From: Tuctoria greenei | Lineage: Eukaryota > Streptophyta > Magnoliopsida > Poales > Poaceae | NCBI GenBank assembly: GCA_036927565.1 | Contig: JAYESD010000001.1 | Location: 137,815,415 to 137,879,414, forward strand | Direction of reading: 5' to 3' | DNA: 64,000 bases | In this document: positions 9,435 to 21,389 of the stretch, piece after piece | Numbering within the stretch: position 1 is the stretch's first letter | Layout: every line of letters begins with the position of its first letter | The notes under the pieces: generated by a model | What the model saw: the letters and a program-made list of their open reading frames with translations, nothing else | What the model was told of the DNA's origin: nothing | The model's database searches: none | Translations under genes and position numbers: made by a program

Positions 9435-11098
9435 TGTAAGACCTATGTGTGCTGAATACATTGGCTCGTAGTGAATACACTTGCTTTGACGATAAAAGTT
9501 TTGATTATCACCAAAACACCTTTTTATTAAGATCCGACTAGTTTTGGTTAGCTTCGGTGAGTTTTGTCTCTAGCTCCGACTTTTGGGTTTACTTGGTTAT
9601 ACTAGTTTTGGTAAGTACCGGCGCTAGGTTCTACTAGCTTTTGTTAGCTCCGGCTCAAGGTCCGGGTTGCTCTGGCAAGGTCCGAAACTTGACCGTAATG
9701 CTTATGTTTTTCATTTGCAATGTTTCGTACTTGCTTTACATCTCTAGAAAGATTGCTTAGTATTCATTTGCTAAGTTTTTGATGCGTTTTTGGTTGATAT
9801 GGATGATATCGTGTTACTGTGGTTTTGCAACATGCTTATGTGAGGTTCTCACGTAAGGTGTTGTGTTCGAAACTAACTTGAGTCAAGTCGAGGACTTGGG
9901 CTCGTATGGATTGGTTGTTTATTCGTGTGCAGGTGTTGCTTGAGTTCAAGACATGGCTGGTGATGGGATCCATTGGACTAGTCTTAGGGAGCAGATGAGG
10001 TTCCAACAACTAAATTCAGGAGGAATTGTGGTTGAGCTGATCAGGAGGTTGTGCAACATGATTGAATCAAGAACAATGCATGTGAAGGTATCGTGGACGT
10101 CTTTGGAAGATGTTTGCACGTGTGCAAGGAGTGCATGGACGTGGCTACATGGTTCCAAGACGTGATGAAGAGATGTGGACGTAAAGAGTTGGTCGGAAAG
10201 TTCCAACCGACTAGGTTATAGACTCAGGCTGCGGCTGAGTCGGGTTTGACTCAAATGTGGAAAGATTTGAGTTAGTTATGATAGGATTTCATGTGGGTCA
10301 CGAATTTGAGTTGTTTAGGAATGTGGGATACGTTCCTAAGGTGTTTGGAAGTCTTAAGATTGCTTCTATCTGCTTATAGAAGAATCCAAAGCAGTTATGG
10401 AAAGTTACGATTCGTGAACAGAGTAGGATTAGGTTCCTGATCTGAGTTGAGTTGGCTTTCGAGCTGGTTATATAAGCAAGGGAGCCCAGAGCTCGTGGTG
10501 CACGACTTTGGGGGCTGTTCCTCTTGTGTTCTATTGAATAAAATTCGTAGTTTGAAGGAACTTTTGTGCCTTGTTCGTCCGACTTGTTATAGACAAGTTT
10601 TACTCGTCGAGTTTCTGGACAGCACTACCTTTCGTCGGTGGTTTTATCATAACTCGAGTTTTATAGATCCAACTGATGTGATTCTTTTTCGGTTGTCTTC
10701 ACAACTTGATTATCTATCATCTGTAAAAATTTCACAGTCATTGAATTTGTGTTCTATGATCTACATGATTTTCTTTGCAGCGTTCCAGAACTGTTTTTTT
10801 GTCGAGTAGGACAGATTGACTTTTGTTTGATCTTTCGATCATATCTTTCGATCATAACTTGAGTTTTTCTCGACGGATTTGAGTGATTCTTGATGTGTTG
10901 TCTTCGTGATTTGATTCTCTATGGTATCTATCACTTTTGTCACGGTGAAACACGTTTAGATTAGTCTCACACACGATTTCTTTAACAGATCGTTTTTCTG
11001 CCGAAGGGGTTGGGGTTTAATTGTTTCCGCTGCGTAAGATTTTTAAATATACCATTCACCCCCCTCTGGTAGCTTTTCACGTGCTCTTCGATCCTACA
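9435..11098 (+). repeat. LTR 1 of Copia-T (about 1.66 kb)
   Basis: Starts TGTAAGACCTATGTGTG and ends CCTACA, directly before the primer site. It is repeated with few differences at 16961-18605. A TATA box and AATAAA signal near 10470-10542 place U3 and R. A 120-codon frame at 10447-10809 lies across R/U5, is disrupted in LTR 2 and matches nothing I know, so I do not call it a gene. Confidence 0.93.
10469..10475 (+). promoter_or_regulatory. TATA box of LTR 1
   Basis: TATATAA at 10469-10475, with AATAAA 62 bases further on (10537-10542). The same pair is at 17994-18000 and 18062-18067 in LTR 2. Spacing is compatible with transcription starting about 30 bases after the TATA box. Confidence 0.65.
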
Positions 11099-11100
11099 AT

Positions 11101-11113
11101 TGGTATTAGAGCC
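11101..11113 (+). other. Primer binding site of Copia-T
   Basis: TGGTATTAGAGCC two bases after the LTR end. The consensus in plant copia elements is TGGTATCAGAGC, complementary to initiator methionine tRNA; one base differs here. The second copy at 18608-18620 (TGGTATCAGAGCC) is unmutated. Confidence 0.85.
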
Positions 11114-11160
11114 ACGGTGCTCTAATCTTTGTGATTTGCACGTGTTTTTGACTAATCATC

Positions 11161-12111
11161 ATGGAGAAGTACTCCGCCAAACCTTGTGTGTTTGCTGGTA
11201 TTGATTTTCAGGTTTGGAAGGCACGCATGGAGGCTTTCATCCAGGTACAAGGCTTTGCAATATGGGAGAAGGTATACAAGCCTTACGAAGTGCCATCAAA
11301 CGATCAAGTTACAGCTACAAATCTGAGAGATGTCGAGAACAACAAGAAGGCTCGGAACTTGATCATACAAGGATTAACACCAAGCGACTTCGACCGTGTT
11401 GCACACCTCCGATCTGCATACGATGTGTGGAAAGCACTTTGTGACTACCACGAAGGATCCAACACGATCAAGGATGTAAGAAAAGACATGTTCAAGATAA
11501 AATACATGCGCTTCGAGATGGAACCCGATGAGTCTATTGATGACCTTTTTGCTCGCTTCAATAAGATTCTCAGCAACTTGCATAGTGTCAATGTTAATTT
11601 TTCAGATGCTGAAAATGCTAGGAAATTGCTAAGTGCATTAGATATGTCAATTTGGGAGATGAAAGTCACATCTATTCGTGAATCTACTGTCATGAGTTCA
11701 CTTACTTTAGATGTGCTATATTCCAAGTTAAAAACTCATGAAATTGACATAATCTCATGTAAGAACCCCAACAAGTCTATTGCTTTTGTTTCTCAACGTG
11801 ACATGCCTAGTTGCGGTCAAACATCATCTTGTGGTACACTTGCTTTGCTGTCCTCTCTAACCCTTGAACAGATTGAGGAGTTTCCAGAGGAGGAGCTAGC
11901 GCTCATCTCTACCCGGTTCTCAAAAGCATTGCAAAATGTGAGAACTAGAAGGAGAGGAAGCTCCGGACCTCAACAATGCTTTGAATGTGGTAAGACAGGA
12001 CATTTTCGTTCAGATTGCCCTAACCTTTCAGGTCCTACTTCCCGGGATGAAAAGAAAACAAGAACGAAGCACTTTCTGCAAAAGATACGAAGAAAAAGAA
12101 GGGTTTTATAG
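11161..12111 (+). CDS. Gag N-terminal part of Copia-T
   Basis: Structural protein that packages the retrotransposon RNA. The ATG at 11161 lies 63 bases after the LTR and is matched at 18668 in the repeated copy. The DUF4219/UBN2-type gag region is recognisable by FAGIDFQVWKARMEAF near the start and by AYDVWKAL. A CCHC zinc knuckle (CFECGKTGHFRSDCP) begins near residue 274. The frame closes at a TAG (12109-12111) only because of a one-base shift in the A-rich stretch at about 12050-12058. Homologous sequence continues in the next frame. Confidence 0.88.
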   Translation: MEKYSAKPCVFAGIDFQVWKARMEAFIQVQGFAIWEKVYKPYEVPSNDQVTATNLRDVENNKKARNLIIQGLTPSDFDRVAHLRSAYDVWKALCDYHEGSNTIKDVRKDMFKIKYMRFEMEPDESIDDLFARFNKILSNLHSVNVNFSDAENARKLLSALDMSIWEMKVTSIRESTVMSSLTLDVLYSKLKTHEIDIISCKNPNKSIAFVSQRDMPSCGQTSSCGTLALLSSLTLEQIEEFPEEELALISTRFSKALQNVRTRRRGSSGPQQCFECGKTGHFRSDCPNLSGPTSRDEKKTRTKHFLQKIRRKRRVL

Positions 12112-12114
12112 GTC

Positions 12115-13454
12115 GTCAACTGGTGAACAGTTTTATCTCCGCACTCCAGGAACTTGGCTCAAGCAACGTGGACATTGGAATTGACGAAGATGAAGATGAT
12201 TTGGCAAACTTGTGCTTTATGGCGGGCAAGTCAAGATCAAGTATGGAGGAGGCAGAACACAATAACGACAATGAAGAGGTATGTCCTACTTGCGAAGAAA
12301 TGTGTGATGCTATTTCTCGTGCCACTATTATTGTTAAGAAAAAGGACAAAAAGCTTAGGGATAGTGCTGTTAAAAATGAATCACTAGAATCTGAAATCAA
12401 CCGTTTAAAAACTTTGATTCCTAGTGATGATCCATGTCCCTCATGTGATTTAATATATGAACAATTGTCCTCATTAAGAAGTGCGCACACCTCCACACTT
12501 GATAAACTTGAGTTAGAAATTAAAAAGAACAAAGAGCTTGCTGCACTTAATGATAAAAACTTGAAAGATGCTAGCTGTTCTACAATTGATTTGCATTGTT
12601 CTACTTGTGATAATCCTGATAAGAAACTACAGGATGCTATGAATGAAATTTCTATATTGAACAATGCTTTACGTTCTCATGAAGTTAAATTTTGTTCCAA
12701 TTGCAAACTAAAAGGAAAAACTTCATGTGAAAATTGTCTTGATCTGTCCAATAAACTTGATGACATGCATAGGACATTAGATCGGTTTTGTAATGGGAAT
12801 AAGAAGCTAAACTTGCTGCTGAATTCTTCCAAGTCTTGCAATGATAAAACTGGTTTAGGTTTTGATTCTCATGCTCATGCTAAGGCACATCCACCTAAAA
12901 TTGTAAAGTCATTAGGAAGTGGTTTGATTCAAACAGTTCCTAAACAAAAAGGAGTGGTTTTCAAATCTGCAGGAGTGTTGTCTCATTCGGTTTCAATTAA
13001 AAATATTGCTTGCTCATCTAGACATGAACGCAAACTTAAATTTCATTGTACCTACTGTGGTAGAGATGGTCATGTCATAGATTTTTGTTATAGACTAGCT
13101 AAACAACAGAAAAGGGAAAGAATGGTTGCTAGATCTCATAACTTTCATGCAAAATTTGCTGCACATATTGAACCGAATGTACAACCTGCTGTTTTGAGTC
13201 AAAAACATTCAAAGTTTACCTCCGGACCTTCTGTTTTTGCCTCCGGAGCTACTGATTTTTGTGCTACACAAGTAACACCTTATAGGTCAGTAGTTAAGAA
13301 TAAAAATTCTCAAACTTTGACTCATAAACCTGCTGTTTTGTCTCAGCTTTCGCGTGTTTTTCCTGCTGCACGTCGCGTGACTCAGTACTGGATTCCTAAA
13401 TGCCTTTTGACTAACCCCAGTATTGAGTCATCGAAGTATTTTGCTTCTATGTAG
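12115..13454 (+). CDS. Gag C-terminal part of Copia-T: coiled coil and second zinc knuckle
   Basis: Continuation of gag after the frameshift, open for 443 codons. A Lys/Glu/Leu-rich stretch (about residues 70-250) with heptad-like spacing and several CxxC pairs is probably coiled coil. A second knuckle, CTYCGRDGHVIDFCY, is at about 13050-13095. SIRE/Maximus elements typically carry such an extension between gag and protease. The frame ends at TAG 13452-13454, just before the protease segment, which is in the same frame. Confidence 0.8.
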
Positions 13455-14800
13455 GTTACACGTTTGAGGAAGGAGAACATTTGGATTGTGGATTCAGGTT
13501 GCTCACGGCACATGACCGGTAACAAAGATTGGTTCTCCTCCCTCTCTTTTGTGTCACGTGTAGAGAATGTTACTTTTGCCGATAATTCCTCAACTTCTGT
13601 AATTGCTAAGGGTTCGGTTAGAGTAAATGATCACTAAACTTTGAAGGATGTGGCACTTGTCAAAAAATTGGAATACAACTTGCTTTCTGTTTCACAATTG
13701 CTAGATGAAAATCTGGAAATTATTTTCAATAAAAACTGCTGCAAAGTTGTAAGTTCAAATAGTGAGCTTATCTTTAACATGTCTCGGTTTGGAAGAGTTT
13801 TTAAAGATGATTTTGATATGTCTTACTCTAAGCATAGGTGTCTAGTTGCTAATGATTCAAAGGACCTATATTTTTGGCATCGTAGACTTGGTCACGTAGG
13901 CTTTGATCATCTAGCACGTGTTAGTGCTCTTGATCGCATACGTGGGCTGCCTAAGCTTAAAGGGGACAAAGAAATTGTGTGTTTTTCTTGTAGACATGCT
14001 AAGTTGGTTGCAGATTCACATACTCCTCTTACAATGATCATGACAACTGAACCATGTCAACTTTTGCATCTTGACACCATAGGCCTTCACGTGTTCAATC
14101 CTTCGGAGGAAAGTGGTATGTACTTGTGATTGTTGATGATTATTCTAGATACTCTTGGGTTTACTTTATGGCGTCTAAGAATGAAGTTTTTAGTCACTTT
14201 AGAACTTTATTTCTTAGCTTATCAATTGATTACCCATGATCTTTAAAAGCAATTAGAAGTGATAATGGAACTAAATTTAAAAAACAATCTTTTGATTACT
14301 TTTGTGCTGAAAATAGAATAGATCATCAATTTTCTTCACCATATGTACCTCAACAAAACGGTGTTGTAGAAAGAAAGAACAGAACCTTAGTTGAGATGGC
14401 TAGGACTATGCTTGATGAATATCAAACTCCTAGGAAATTTTGGGTTGATGCGTTAGCAACCGCTTGTTATGTCTCAAATTGTGTTTTCTTGCGTGCTAAG
14501 CTAGGTAAAACACCATATGAGCTCCGGTTTGGACATAGGCCTAGTGTTACACACTTTCGGGTCATTGGTTGCAAATGCTTTGTTAAGAAACATGGTAATC
14601 TTGATAAATTTGAACCTAGATCCATTGATGGCATGTTTCTTGGTTATCCATCTCATACTAGAGGCTACCGTGTGCTTTTACTTGACACTAACAAAATTGT
14701 GGAGACTTGTGAAATGTCTTTTGATGAAGCTATCCCAGATACTAGCTCAAACATTGCAGGTTCAGATCCATATCCGCAGGGGGGGGAGCATTTTCGTTGA
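13455..14800 (+). pseudogene. Protease and integrase of Copia-T
   Basis: Aspartic protease signature IVDSGCSRHMTG at about 13484, then the GAG-pre-integrase zinc region (FWHRRLGHVGFDHLARV at 13875; CFSCRHAK) and the integrase core: VIVDDYSRYSWVYF, RSDNGT and PQQNGVVERKNRTL supply the catalytic D,D,E. The integrase C-terminus follows to about 14770. Breaks: TAA near 13635, a one-base shift near 14085, TGA near 14237 and a shift at the G-run near 14780. Confidence 0.87.
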
Positions 14801-15948
14801 AGATGAGGAAGAATTGGAGCTGCTGCCCGAAAATTCAGCAGCTAAGGACTTTGGTTCAGCTCCGGATGTTAATTCTCAACCAGCACCGACAACCATCAAT
14901 GCTGATTCAAAACATCCTCAAGTCACAAGCTCATCGATTTGTGATGAACATGAAGAAGAAGAAGCTTGTGAGACATCTGTTCCCCTATGGTTTTACAAAG
15001 ATCATCCCCCACAACAGTGATTGGAAGCTTGCACGAACGAGTCACACGGTCCAGCAATGATGAGTTCCGAATTTGAAATGAGTATGATGGGTGAACTCAC
15101 TTACTTTTTGGGGCTGCAAATCAAGCAAACTAAGGAGGGTACCTTTGTGCATCAAACAAAGTATACAAAAGATCTCCTAAGGCGCTTCAACATGGACAAA
15201 GGCAAGCCTCTTCGGACACCAATGGGAACAACAACAACACTTGGACTTGATGAAGATGGTGAACCTGTGGATCAAAAATAATATAGAGGCATGATCGAAT
15301 CACTTTTGTACCTCACGGCATCAAGACCAGACATACAATTCAGCGTATGTTTTTGTGCACGGTTTCAAGCTTCCCCACGTGCTTCACATCGTCAAGCTGA
15401 CAAAAGGATTCTCAGGTACTTACATGGAACTCAAGAATTTGGAATTTTTCATTCTTCTTCCTCAACCGTTACTTTGAAAGCTTTTTCGGATGCTGATTTT
15501 GGGGGTTGTAGGATTGACAGGAAAAGTACTTCAGGTGCTTGTCATTTTCTTGGTAATTCTCTTGTTGCTTGGTCCTCTAGAAAACAAAAATTAGTTGCAC
15601 AATTCACAGCCGAATCTGAATATGTAGCTGCTGCTAGTGCTTGTTCACAAATTCTTTGGATTGTTCAAACACTTAAGGACTATGGGGTTGACCTAGATAG
15701 TGTTCCACTGTTCTGTGATAACTCTAGTGCCATTTGTATTGCTAAAAACCCCGTGCAACATTCTAGAACTAAGCACATTGACATTAGGTATCACTTTATC
15801 CGAGATAATGTTGAAAAGGGAAACATTGTGCTTCACCATGTAGATACCGAACAACAATTGGCTGACCTTTTACAAAACCTTTGAATTTCACTAGTTTTTG
15901 TTACATTCGTAGTGAAATAGGGGCTATGCATCCTCATGGCTTAAATTG
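14801..15948 (+). pseudogene. Truncated RT and complete RNase H of Copia-T
   Basis: After an acidic linker ending PLWFYKDHPPQQ, reading jumps to SSEFEMSMMGELTYFLG (about 15062). In relatives that motif lies at the end of the reverse transcriptase. The palm with the catalytic YVDD, about 200 codons in related elements, is absent, so this copy cannot make active RT. RNase H follows (DADFGGC at 15491, TAESEYVAA at 15610, SRTKHIDIRYHF at 15764). TAA at 15281 and a one-base loss near 15870 break the frame; the natural C-terminus would be at 15948. Confidence 0.88.
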
Positions 15949-16948
15949 AGGGGGAATTTTGAAACTTGGGAAGTCTATGTGTGAATCTGAAATTAAAATA
16001 ATATGAGCATAGTATTTCATACATATATGACTTTGTGATTCCTTTTACATGCTGAAAGTTCTTACTACATTACTCGTGTTATACATTTTGTAGTTTTTGC
16101 CATGTCTAGTAATTGGAATAATTACTTACACTAAAACTGGTCATGGTCGAACTTTCTTGCTGTTTTGAACTTGTTACATGTTCACAAGTGCTTTTAATCA
16201 TTAAGAATTAATCAAGTAATCAACTCACATATTGAGTTTTTATGAACAAATATAAATTGAGAAAAGATCAAGAGAATATGCATGCATCGCACTTCTTCTT
16301 TTGAGATGGCTTATCATTGCACTTAGATATGAACTTGGAAGAATTTGTGTATGACTAAAACCATGTCCTTAAGCTTCTGATTGTCAAATGACATAGGCTT
16401 GTCTTGGTTGGTTAGAATAAGGCAGATGCGCATATAATCTCTTGCAAATATCATATGAACTAAATTTATGCTTTGAAAAATAATAAAATGCAGCAACTAG
16501 TGTCATGATTTCAGGTTTTGAAATAGATAAGTTTGTGAGATCATGACTTACTTAAATTGAAAATTACATTTCATCTCTAGCATGGCTTACACTACTTAAA
16601 GTATTTCATTGATGTGATAATGTAAGGTACTTGATAGTATGACTTGGATGAGCTTTGTTTATATGTATATGTTATAATATGCTCATAACAACTAAAGGGG
16701 GGGGGGGAGATAATTTGTTTATATGCTCATGACTTGCTGAATACATTGTCAAAGGGTGAGAGATAAGCATGAAGAGAAAGAGAATATGTGCATAAGGAGA
16801 GATAATAAAAGGGGAGAGATAATATGGGAATTTTTTGGATTTTCTTCTCATTTTACTTTTGATTTACAGAGGGGGATAAATTTCCTTCAAAACTTTTATG
16901 TGAATAAGCCAATGTTCGGATTTTAAATGTTGTTGCCAATGCATTCAT
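15949..16948 (+). other. 3' untranslated region of Copia-T
   Basis: AT-rich, no coding potential. Several purine runs resembling extra polypurine tracts occur: G9AGATAA near 16697, AAAGGGGAGAGATAA near 16808 and GAGGGGGATAAA near 16868. Such reiterated tracts are common upstream of the 3' LTR in this lineage. Confidence 0.7.
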
Positions 16949-16960
16949 CAAGGGGGAGAT
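16949..16960 (+). other. Polypurine tract of Copia-T
   Basis: CAAGGGGGAGAT directly before LTR 2. It is the RNase H-resistant primer for plus-strand synthesis and fixes the LTR boundary at 16961. Confidence 0.88.
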
Positions 16961-18605
16961 TGTAAGACCTATGTGTGTTGAATACATTGGCTCGTAGTGA
17001 ATACACTTGATTTGACGGTAAAAGTTTTGATTATCACCAACACACCTTTTTATTAAGATTCGACTAGTTTTGGTTAGGTCCGGTGAGTTTTTTCTCTAGC
17101 TCCGGCTTTTGGGTTTACTTGGTTATACTAGTTTTGGTAAGTTCCGGCGCTAGGTTCTACTAGCTTTTGTTAGCTCCGGCTCAAGGTCCGAGTTGCTCTG
17201 GCAAGGTCCAGAACTTGACCGCAATGCTTCTGTTTTTCATTTGCAATGTTTCGTACTTTCTTTACATCTCTGGAAAGATTGCTTAGTATTCATTTGCTAA
17301 GTTTTTGATGGATTTTTGGTTGATATGGATGATATCGTGTTACTGTGGTTTTGCAACATGCTTATGTGAGGTTCTCACGTAAGGTGTTGCGTTTGAAGCT
17401 AACTTGAGTCAAGTCAAGGACTTGGGCTTGTATGGATTGGTTGTTTATTCATGTGCAGGTGTTGCTTGAGTTCAAGAATGGCTGGTGATGGGATCTATTG
17501 GACTAGTCTCAGGGAGGAGATGAGGTTCCAATAACCAAATTCAGGAGGAATTGTGGTTGAGTTGATAAGGAGGTTGCGCAACATGATTGAATCAAGAACA
17601 ATGCATGTGAAGGTATCGTGGACGTCATTGGAAGATATTTGCACGTGTGCAAGGAGTGAATGGACGTGGCTACATGGTTCCGAGACGTGATGAAGAGATT
17701 TCGACGTAAAGAGTTGGTGGGAAAGGTCCAACCGACTAGGTTATGGACTCAGGCTGCGGCTGAGTCGGGTTTGACTCAAATATGGAAAGATTTGAGTTGG
17801 TTATGATAGGATTTCGTGTGGATCACAAATTTGAGTTGTTTATAAATGTGGGATATGTTCCTAATGTGTTTGGAAGTCTTAAGATTGCTTCTATCTGCGT
17901 ATAGAAGAATCCTAAGTAGTTATGGAAAGTTACGATTCGTGAACAGAGTAGGATTAGGTTCCTGATCTGAGTTGAGTTGGCTTTCGAGCTGGTTATATAA
18001 GCAAGGGAGCCCAGAGCTCGTGGTGCACGACTTTGGGGGCTGTTCCTCTTGTGTTCTATTGAATAAAATTCGTAGTTTGAAGGAACTTTTGTGCCTTGTT
18101 CGTCCGACTTGTTCCAGACAACTTTTACTCATCGAGTTTCTGGACAGCACTACCTTTCGTCGGTGGTTTTATCATAACTCAATTTTTACGGATCCAATTG
18201 ACATGATTCTTTTTGGGTTGTCTTAACAACTTGATTTTCTATCATCTTTCAAAATTTCACCGTCATTGGATTTGTGCTCTATGATCTACACGAGTTTCTT
18301 TGCAGCGTTCCAGAACTTTTTTTCTCGAGTAGGGCAGATTGACCTTTGTTTGATCTTTCGATCATAACTTGAGTTTTTCTCGGATTTGAGTGATTCTTGA
18401 TGTGTTGTATTTGTGATTTGATTCTCTCTGATATCTATCACTTTTCTCACAGTGAAACACGTTTAGATTAGTCTCACACACGATTTCTTTAACAGGTCGT
18501 TTTTCTACCGAAGGGGTTGGGCTTTAATTGTTTCCGCTGCATAAGATTTTTAAATCTACCATACACCCCCCTCTGGTAGCTTTTCACGTGATCTTCGATC
18601 CTATA
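16961..18605 (+). repeat. LTR 2 of Copia-T (about 1.65 kb)
   Basis: Same start as LTR 1 (TGTAAGACCTATGTGTG) and the same order of TATA box and AATAAA. It ends CCTATA where LTR 1 has CCTACA. Scattered substitutions and small indels separate it from LTR 1. Unusually, a full primer site and gag leader follow it. Confidence 0.93.
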
Positions 18606-19040
18606 ATTGGTATCAGAGCCACGGTGCTCTAATATTTGTGATTTGCACGTGTTTTTGACTAATCATCATGGAGAAGTACTCGGCCAAACCTTGTGTGTTT
18701 GCTGGTATTGATTTTCAGTTTTGGAAGGCACGCATGGAGGCTTTCATCCAGGCACAAGGCTTTGCAATATTGGAGAAGGTATACAAGCCTTACGAAGTGC
18801 CATCAAACGATCAAGTTACAGCTACAAATCTGAGAGATGTCGACAACAACAACAAGGCTTGGAACTTGATCATACAAGGATTAACACAAAGCGACTTCGA
18901 CCGTGTTGCACACCTCCGATGTGCATACGATGTGTGGAAAGCACTTTGTGACTACCACGTAGGATCCAACACGATCAAGGAGGTAAGACAAGCCATGTTC
19001 AAGATAGAATACATGCGCTTAGAGATGCAACCCGGTGAGT
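18606..19040 (+). pseudogene. Second, truncated leader and gag start of Copia-T
   Basis: Primer site TGGTATCAGAGCC (18608), the same 63-base leader, and ATG at 18668 followed by about 124 codons co-linear with 11161-11530. Similarity ends at CCCGGTGAGT (19031-19040), where the minus-strand gypsy reverse transcriptase begins. It is a partial second internal region, not a duplicated host gene. Confidence 0.88.
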
Positions 19041-19866
19041 GGTGAGGAGCTACCAAGGTTGGTAGAGTGGTGGGGAGCTGCTTCAGCTCCTGGAATGCTT
19101 TTTCTGCTTCTTCAGACCATTGGAATTGTCCGGACATCCTCAATAACTTGAAGAAGGGTAGCGCCCGTTCCGCCAGTCTTAAGGATAACCGGCTGAGGGC
19201 GGCTAGACATCCAGTTAGCTTCTGGACGTCCTTGATGCGGGCTGGTGGCCGCATGTCTTAAATAGATTTTATCTTCGCCTGATTTGCTTCTATTCCTCGG
19301 TGGTTCACCAAGAATCCAAGAAGCTTTCTGGAGCTAACCCCGAAGACGCACTTGTCCGAGTTCAGCTTTGTGCGTGTGATTCGCAATTTGTCGAAGACAG
19401 CTTGCAAGGTGTCAAGGAATGACTCCTTCTTCTTGATCTTGACAGCGATGTCATCGCCGTACACTTCCACTACATCTCTGATAAGCTCTCAAAAAGTTTT
19501 GTACATAACTCGTACAAATGTTGAAGCAGCGTTTTTGAGACCGAATGGCATGGCAGTGTAACAATATAATCCATCTATTGTGATGAAGGAATTATACTCT
19601 TCATCTTATCTAGACATTCTGATTTGATGGTACCCAGAATATGAGTCTAGGAAACACAGTAATTCACACCCAGAGGCGGAATCCACTATCTGATCTATTC
19701 GAGGTAGTGGGAATGGATCTTTTGGACATGCCTCATTCAGTGTAGTGTAGTCGATACACATCCGAAGCTTCCTGCCGGCCTTGGGTACAACGACTGAGTT
19801 TGCCAACCATTTTGGGTGGAAGACTTCTCGGATGAATCCAGCTTCGAGCAACTTCTTCACTTCTTA
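19041..19866 (-). pseudogene. Reverse transcriptase of Gypsy-1
   Basis: Copies the element RNA into DNA. Minus-strand motifs in order: EAGFIREVFHPKWLANSVVV, MCIDYTTLNEACPKDPFPLP, FLDSYSGYHQI, then the catalytic box as YGDD (usually YVDD in this family) near 19457, and LGFLVNHRGIEANQAK. The thumb follows (FQWSEEAEKAF near 19110). Stops and shifts lie near 19606, 19485 and 19258. The gene is cut by Copia-T at 19040. Confidence 0.87.
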
Positions 19867-20054
19867 ATGTATGAAGTTTTGTCGCTCTACTCATTGCTTC
19901 CGAGGCTTCTGGTGTACAGGCCGAGCGTCGGGATAAATCTTCAGTTTATGCTCGATCACTTCCCTAGGGATCCCAGCCATTTGTGACGGTTGCCAGGCAA
20001 ACACATCGACATTAGCCCGGAGGAAAGTGACGAGCGTGAGTTCCTACTTGTTTT

Positions 20055-21140
20055 TCAGACCTCCCAATATACGGGTGGTCTGAGCAACGTTGGAACCGAT
20101 TTGGATGACTTTGACGGGTCGGTGTCGCCACTTGGTTGCACATGAGGTGCAGAGGTTGAACCTCGATAACGAATGCTCGGGGGTTTCAAAGCTTGCTCCT
20201 TTCCAGATTCTTCCTCCTGCGCTGTAGCAAGCGCATGGTGTTCTTCCAGAGCAGTCACTCCGGCGGTGCGATCTCCACGGATCTGGAGAACACCTGCTGG
20301 TGTTGGCATCTTCAACACCAAGTAGCCGTAATGAGCAGCAGCCATGAACTTGTACAAGGCTGGCCTACCCAAGATGGCGTTGAATGGTAAGTTGATCTGC
20401 GCCACGTCAAAGACCAACTTCTCAGTGCGGCAATTCTCCCGAGTCCCAAAGGTCACTAGGAGAGTAATAGCATCGAGTGGAGTTATGGCCCCCGGACCTA
20501 CTCCGGAGAAAGGTCGGGAAGGGCGAAGATCCGAAGGTCGGAGCTGAAGCTTGACAAAAGCTTCAAATCTTATGAGGTTTAGCCCCAAACCTCCGTCCAC
20601 CATCACATGGTGGAGTTGGATGTTGTTGATGGTAGGAGATACCATCAGTGGAAGCTGGCCAGCTCCGATCATGTTCCGAGGGCAGTCCGAAGCATCGAAG
20701 GTGATGGCAGTGTCCATCCACTTCCTCCTGGCGGTGGGAGCTACCGAGGCCATGTCCTATCGCATGGTCTTGAGGACACGGCGGGAGGTGATGTCCCACG
20801 AACCACCAAAGATGGTGTTTATGGTTTTCCGACGCTCGTTGTCGGATACATCGGAGTCATCATCGATGGAGGTGTAAACAGCCTTTAGGACCTTTTTAGG
20901 GTCCTGAAAGCCTAACTCCTCTTCAGCTGGAGCTTCGTCGACTTTCTGTTTTTCTTCCCTTTGACGGAAAGGAACTTCTTCCCGGCGCTTGTTGTAGCGC
21001 TCGGCAAGGTTCTGGACCTCTCAGTAGCCTTCCAGGTTGTGGCTGTTTGACTTGTGTATGGGACACCACATCTTGGAGCTGCCTCCGTCTTCAGACGACG
21101 GCTGAGGTCGTTTCTCGGGGCGTGGCCCCTGGCCACCCGG
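20055..21140 (-). pseudogene. Gag C-terminus and protease of Gypsy-1
   Basis: The frame 20753-20055 is open for 232 codons and holds the retropepsin core: VMVDGGLGLNLI (active-site D-G-G, with L where S is usual) and the AILGRPALYKFM motif about 90 residues later. Upstream (20760-21136) degenerate frames carry a CPIH/Cys-rich stretch and a basic region typical of the gag-protease junction in Tat elements. The gene feeds into the RT at lower coordinates. Confidence 0.8.
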
Positions 21141-21389
21141 AGCTACGGTAGCATCTGCTGTAGGTGTGCCGGCCGATGGCCGTTGGACTTTTTCTTCTTC
21201 TTGCCACTCCCAGAGGTAGTGGCTTCTCCCTTGGAGTACTTTTTGTTGTCCTCTAGAGGTGGTTGGGAGTGCATTTCACGGTCGTCCACAGTATCAGTGC
21301 ACTTGTCTGCCAAGCTGAAGAGTTATGTGACGCTGGTGACCTCCTTGGTCGCCAGCTTCTCCAACATCTTCTTGTCTCGTATGCCCTGT

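Larger units (their letters stand above)
9435..19040 (+). mobile_element. Copia-T, SIRE/Maximus-like Ty1/copia element in LTR-internal-LTR-internal form
   Basis: LTR 1 (9435-11098), a coding region (11161-15948) and LTR 2 (16961-18605) form a full element. LTR 2 is followed not by host DNA but by a second primer site and the first 370 bases of gag, ending near 19040 where minus-strand gypsy pol resumes. No third LTR and no target duplication are present. Unequal recombination between LTRs, or a tandem insertion trimmed by deletion, would explain this. Two zinc knuckles and a coiled-coil gag extension fit the SIRE/Maximus lineage. Confidence 0.9.

Noticed and set aside
10447..10809. 120-codon ORF in Copia-T LTR 1
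   Set aside because: Spans the R/U5 region, is shortened in LTR 2 by mutation, and resembles no protein I know.
18952..19254. 100-codon minus-strand ORF as one protein
   Set aside because: It crosses the Copia-T/Gypsy-1 junction, so the last third is reversed copia gag, not pol.
20551..20888. Plus-strand ORFs opposite the Gypsy-1 protease
   Set aside because: Shadows of the minus-strand coding frame.
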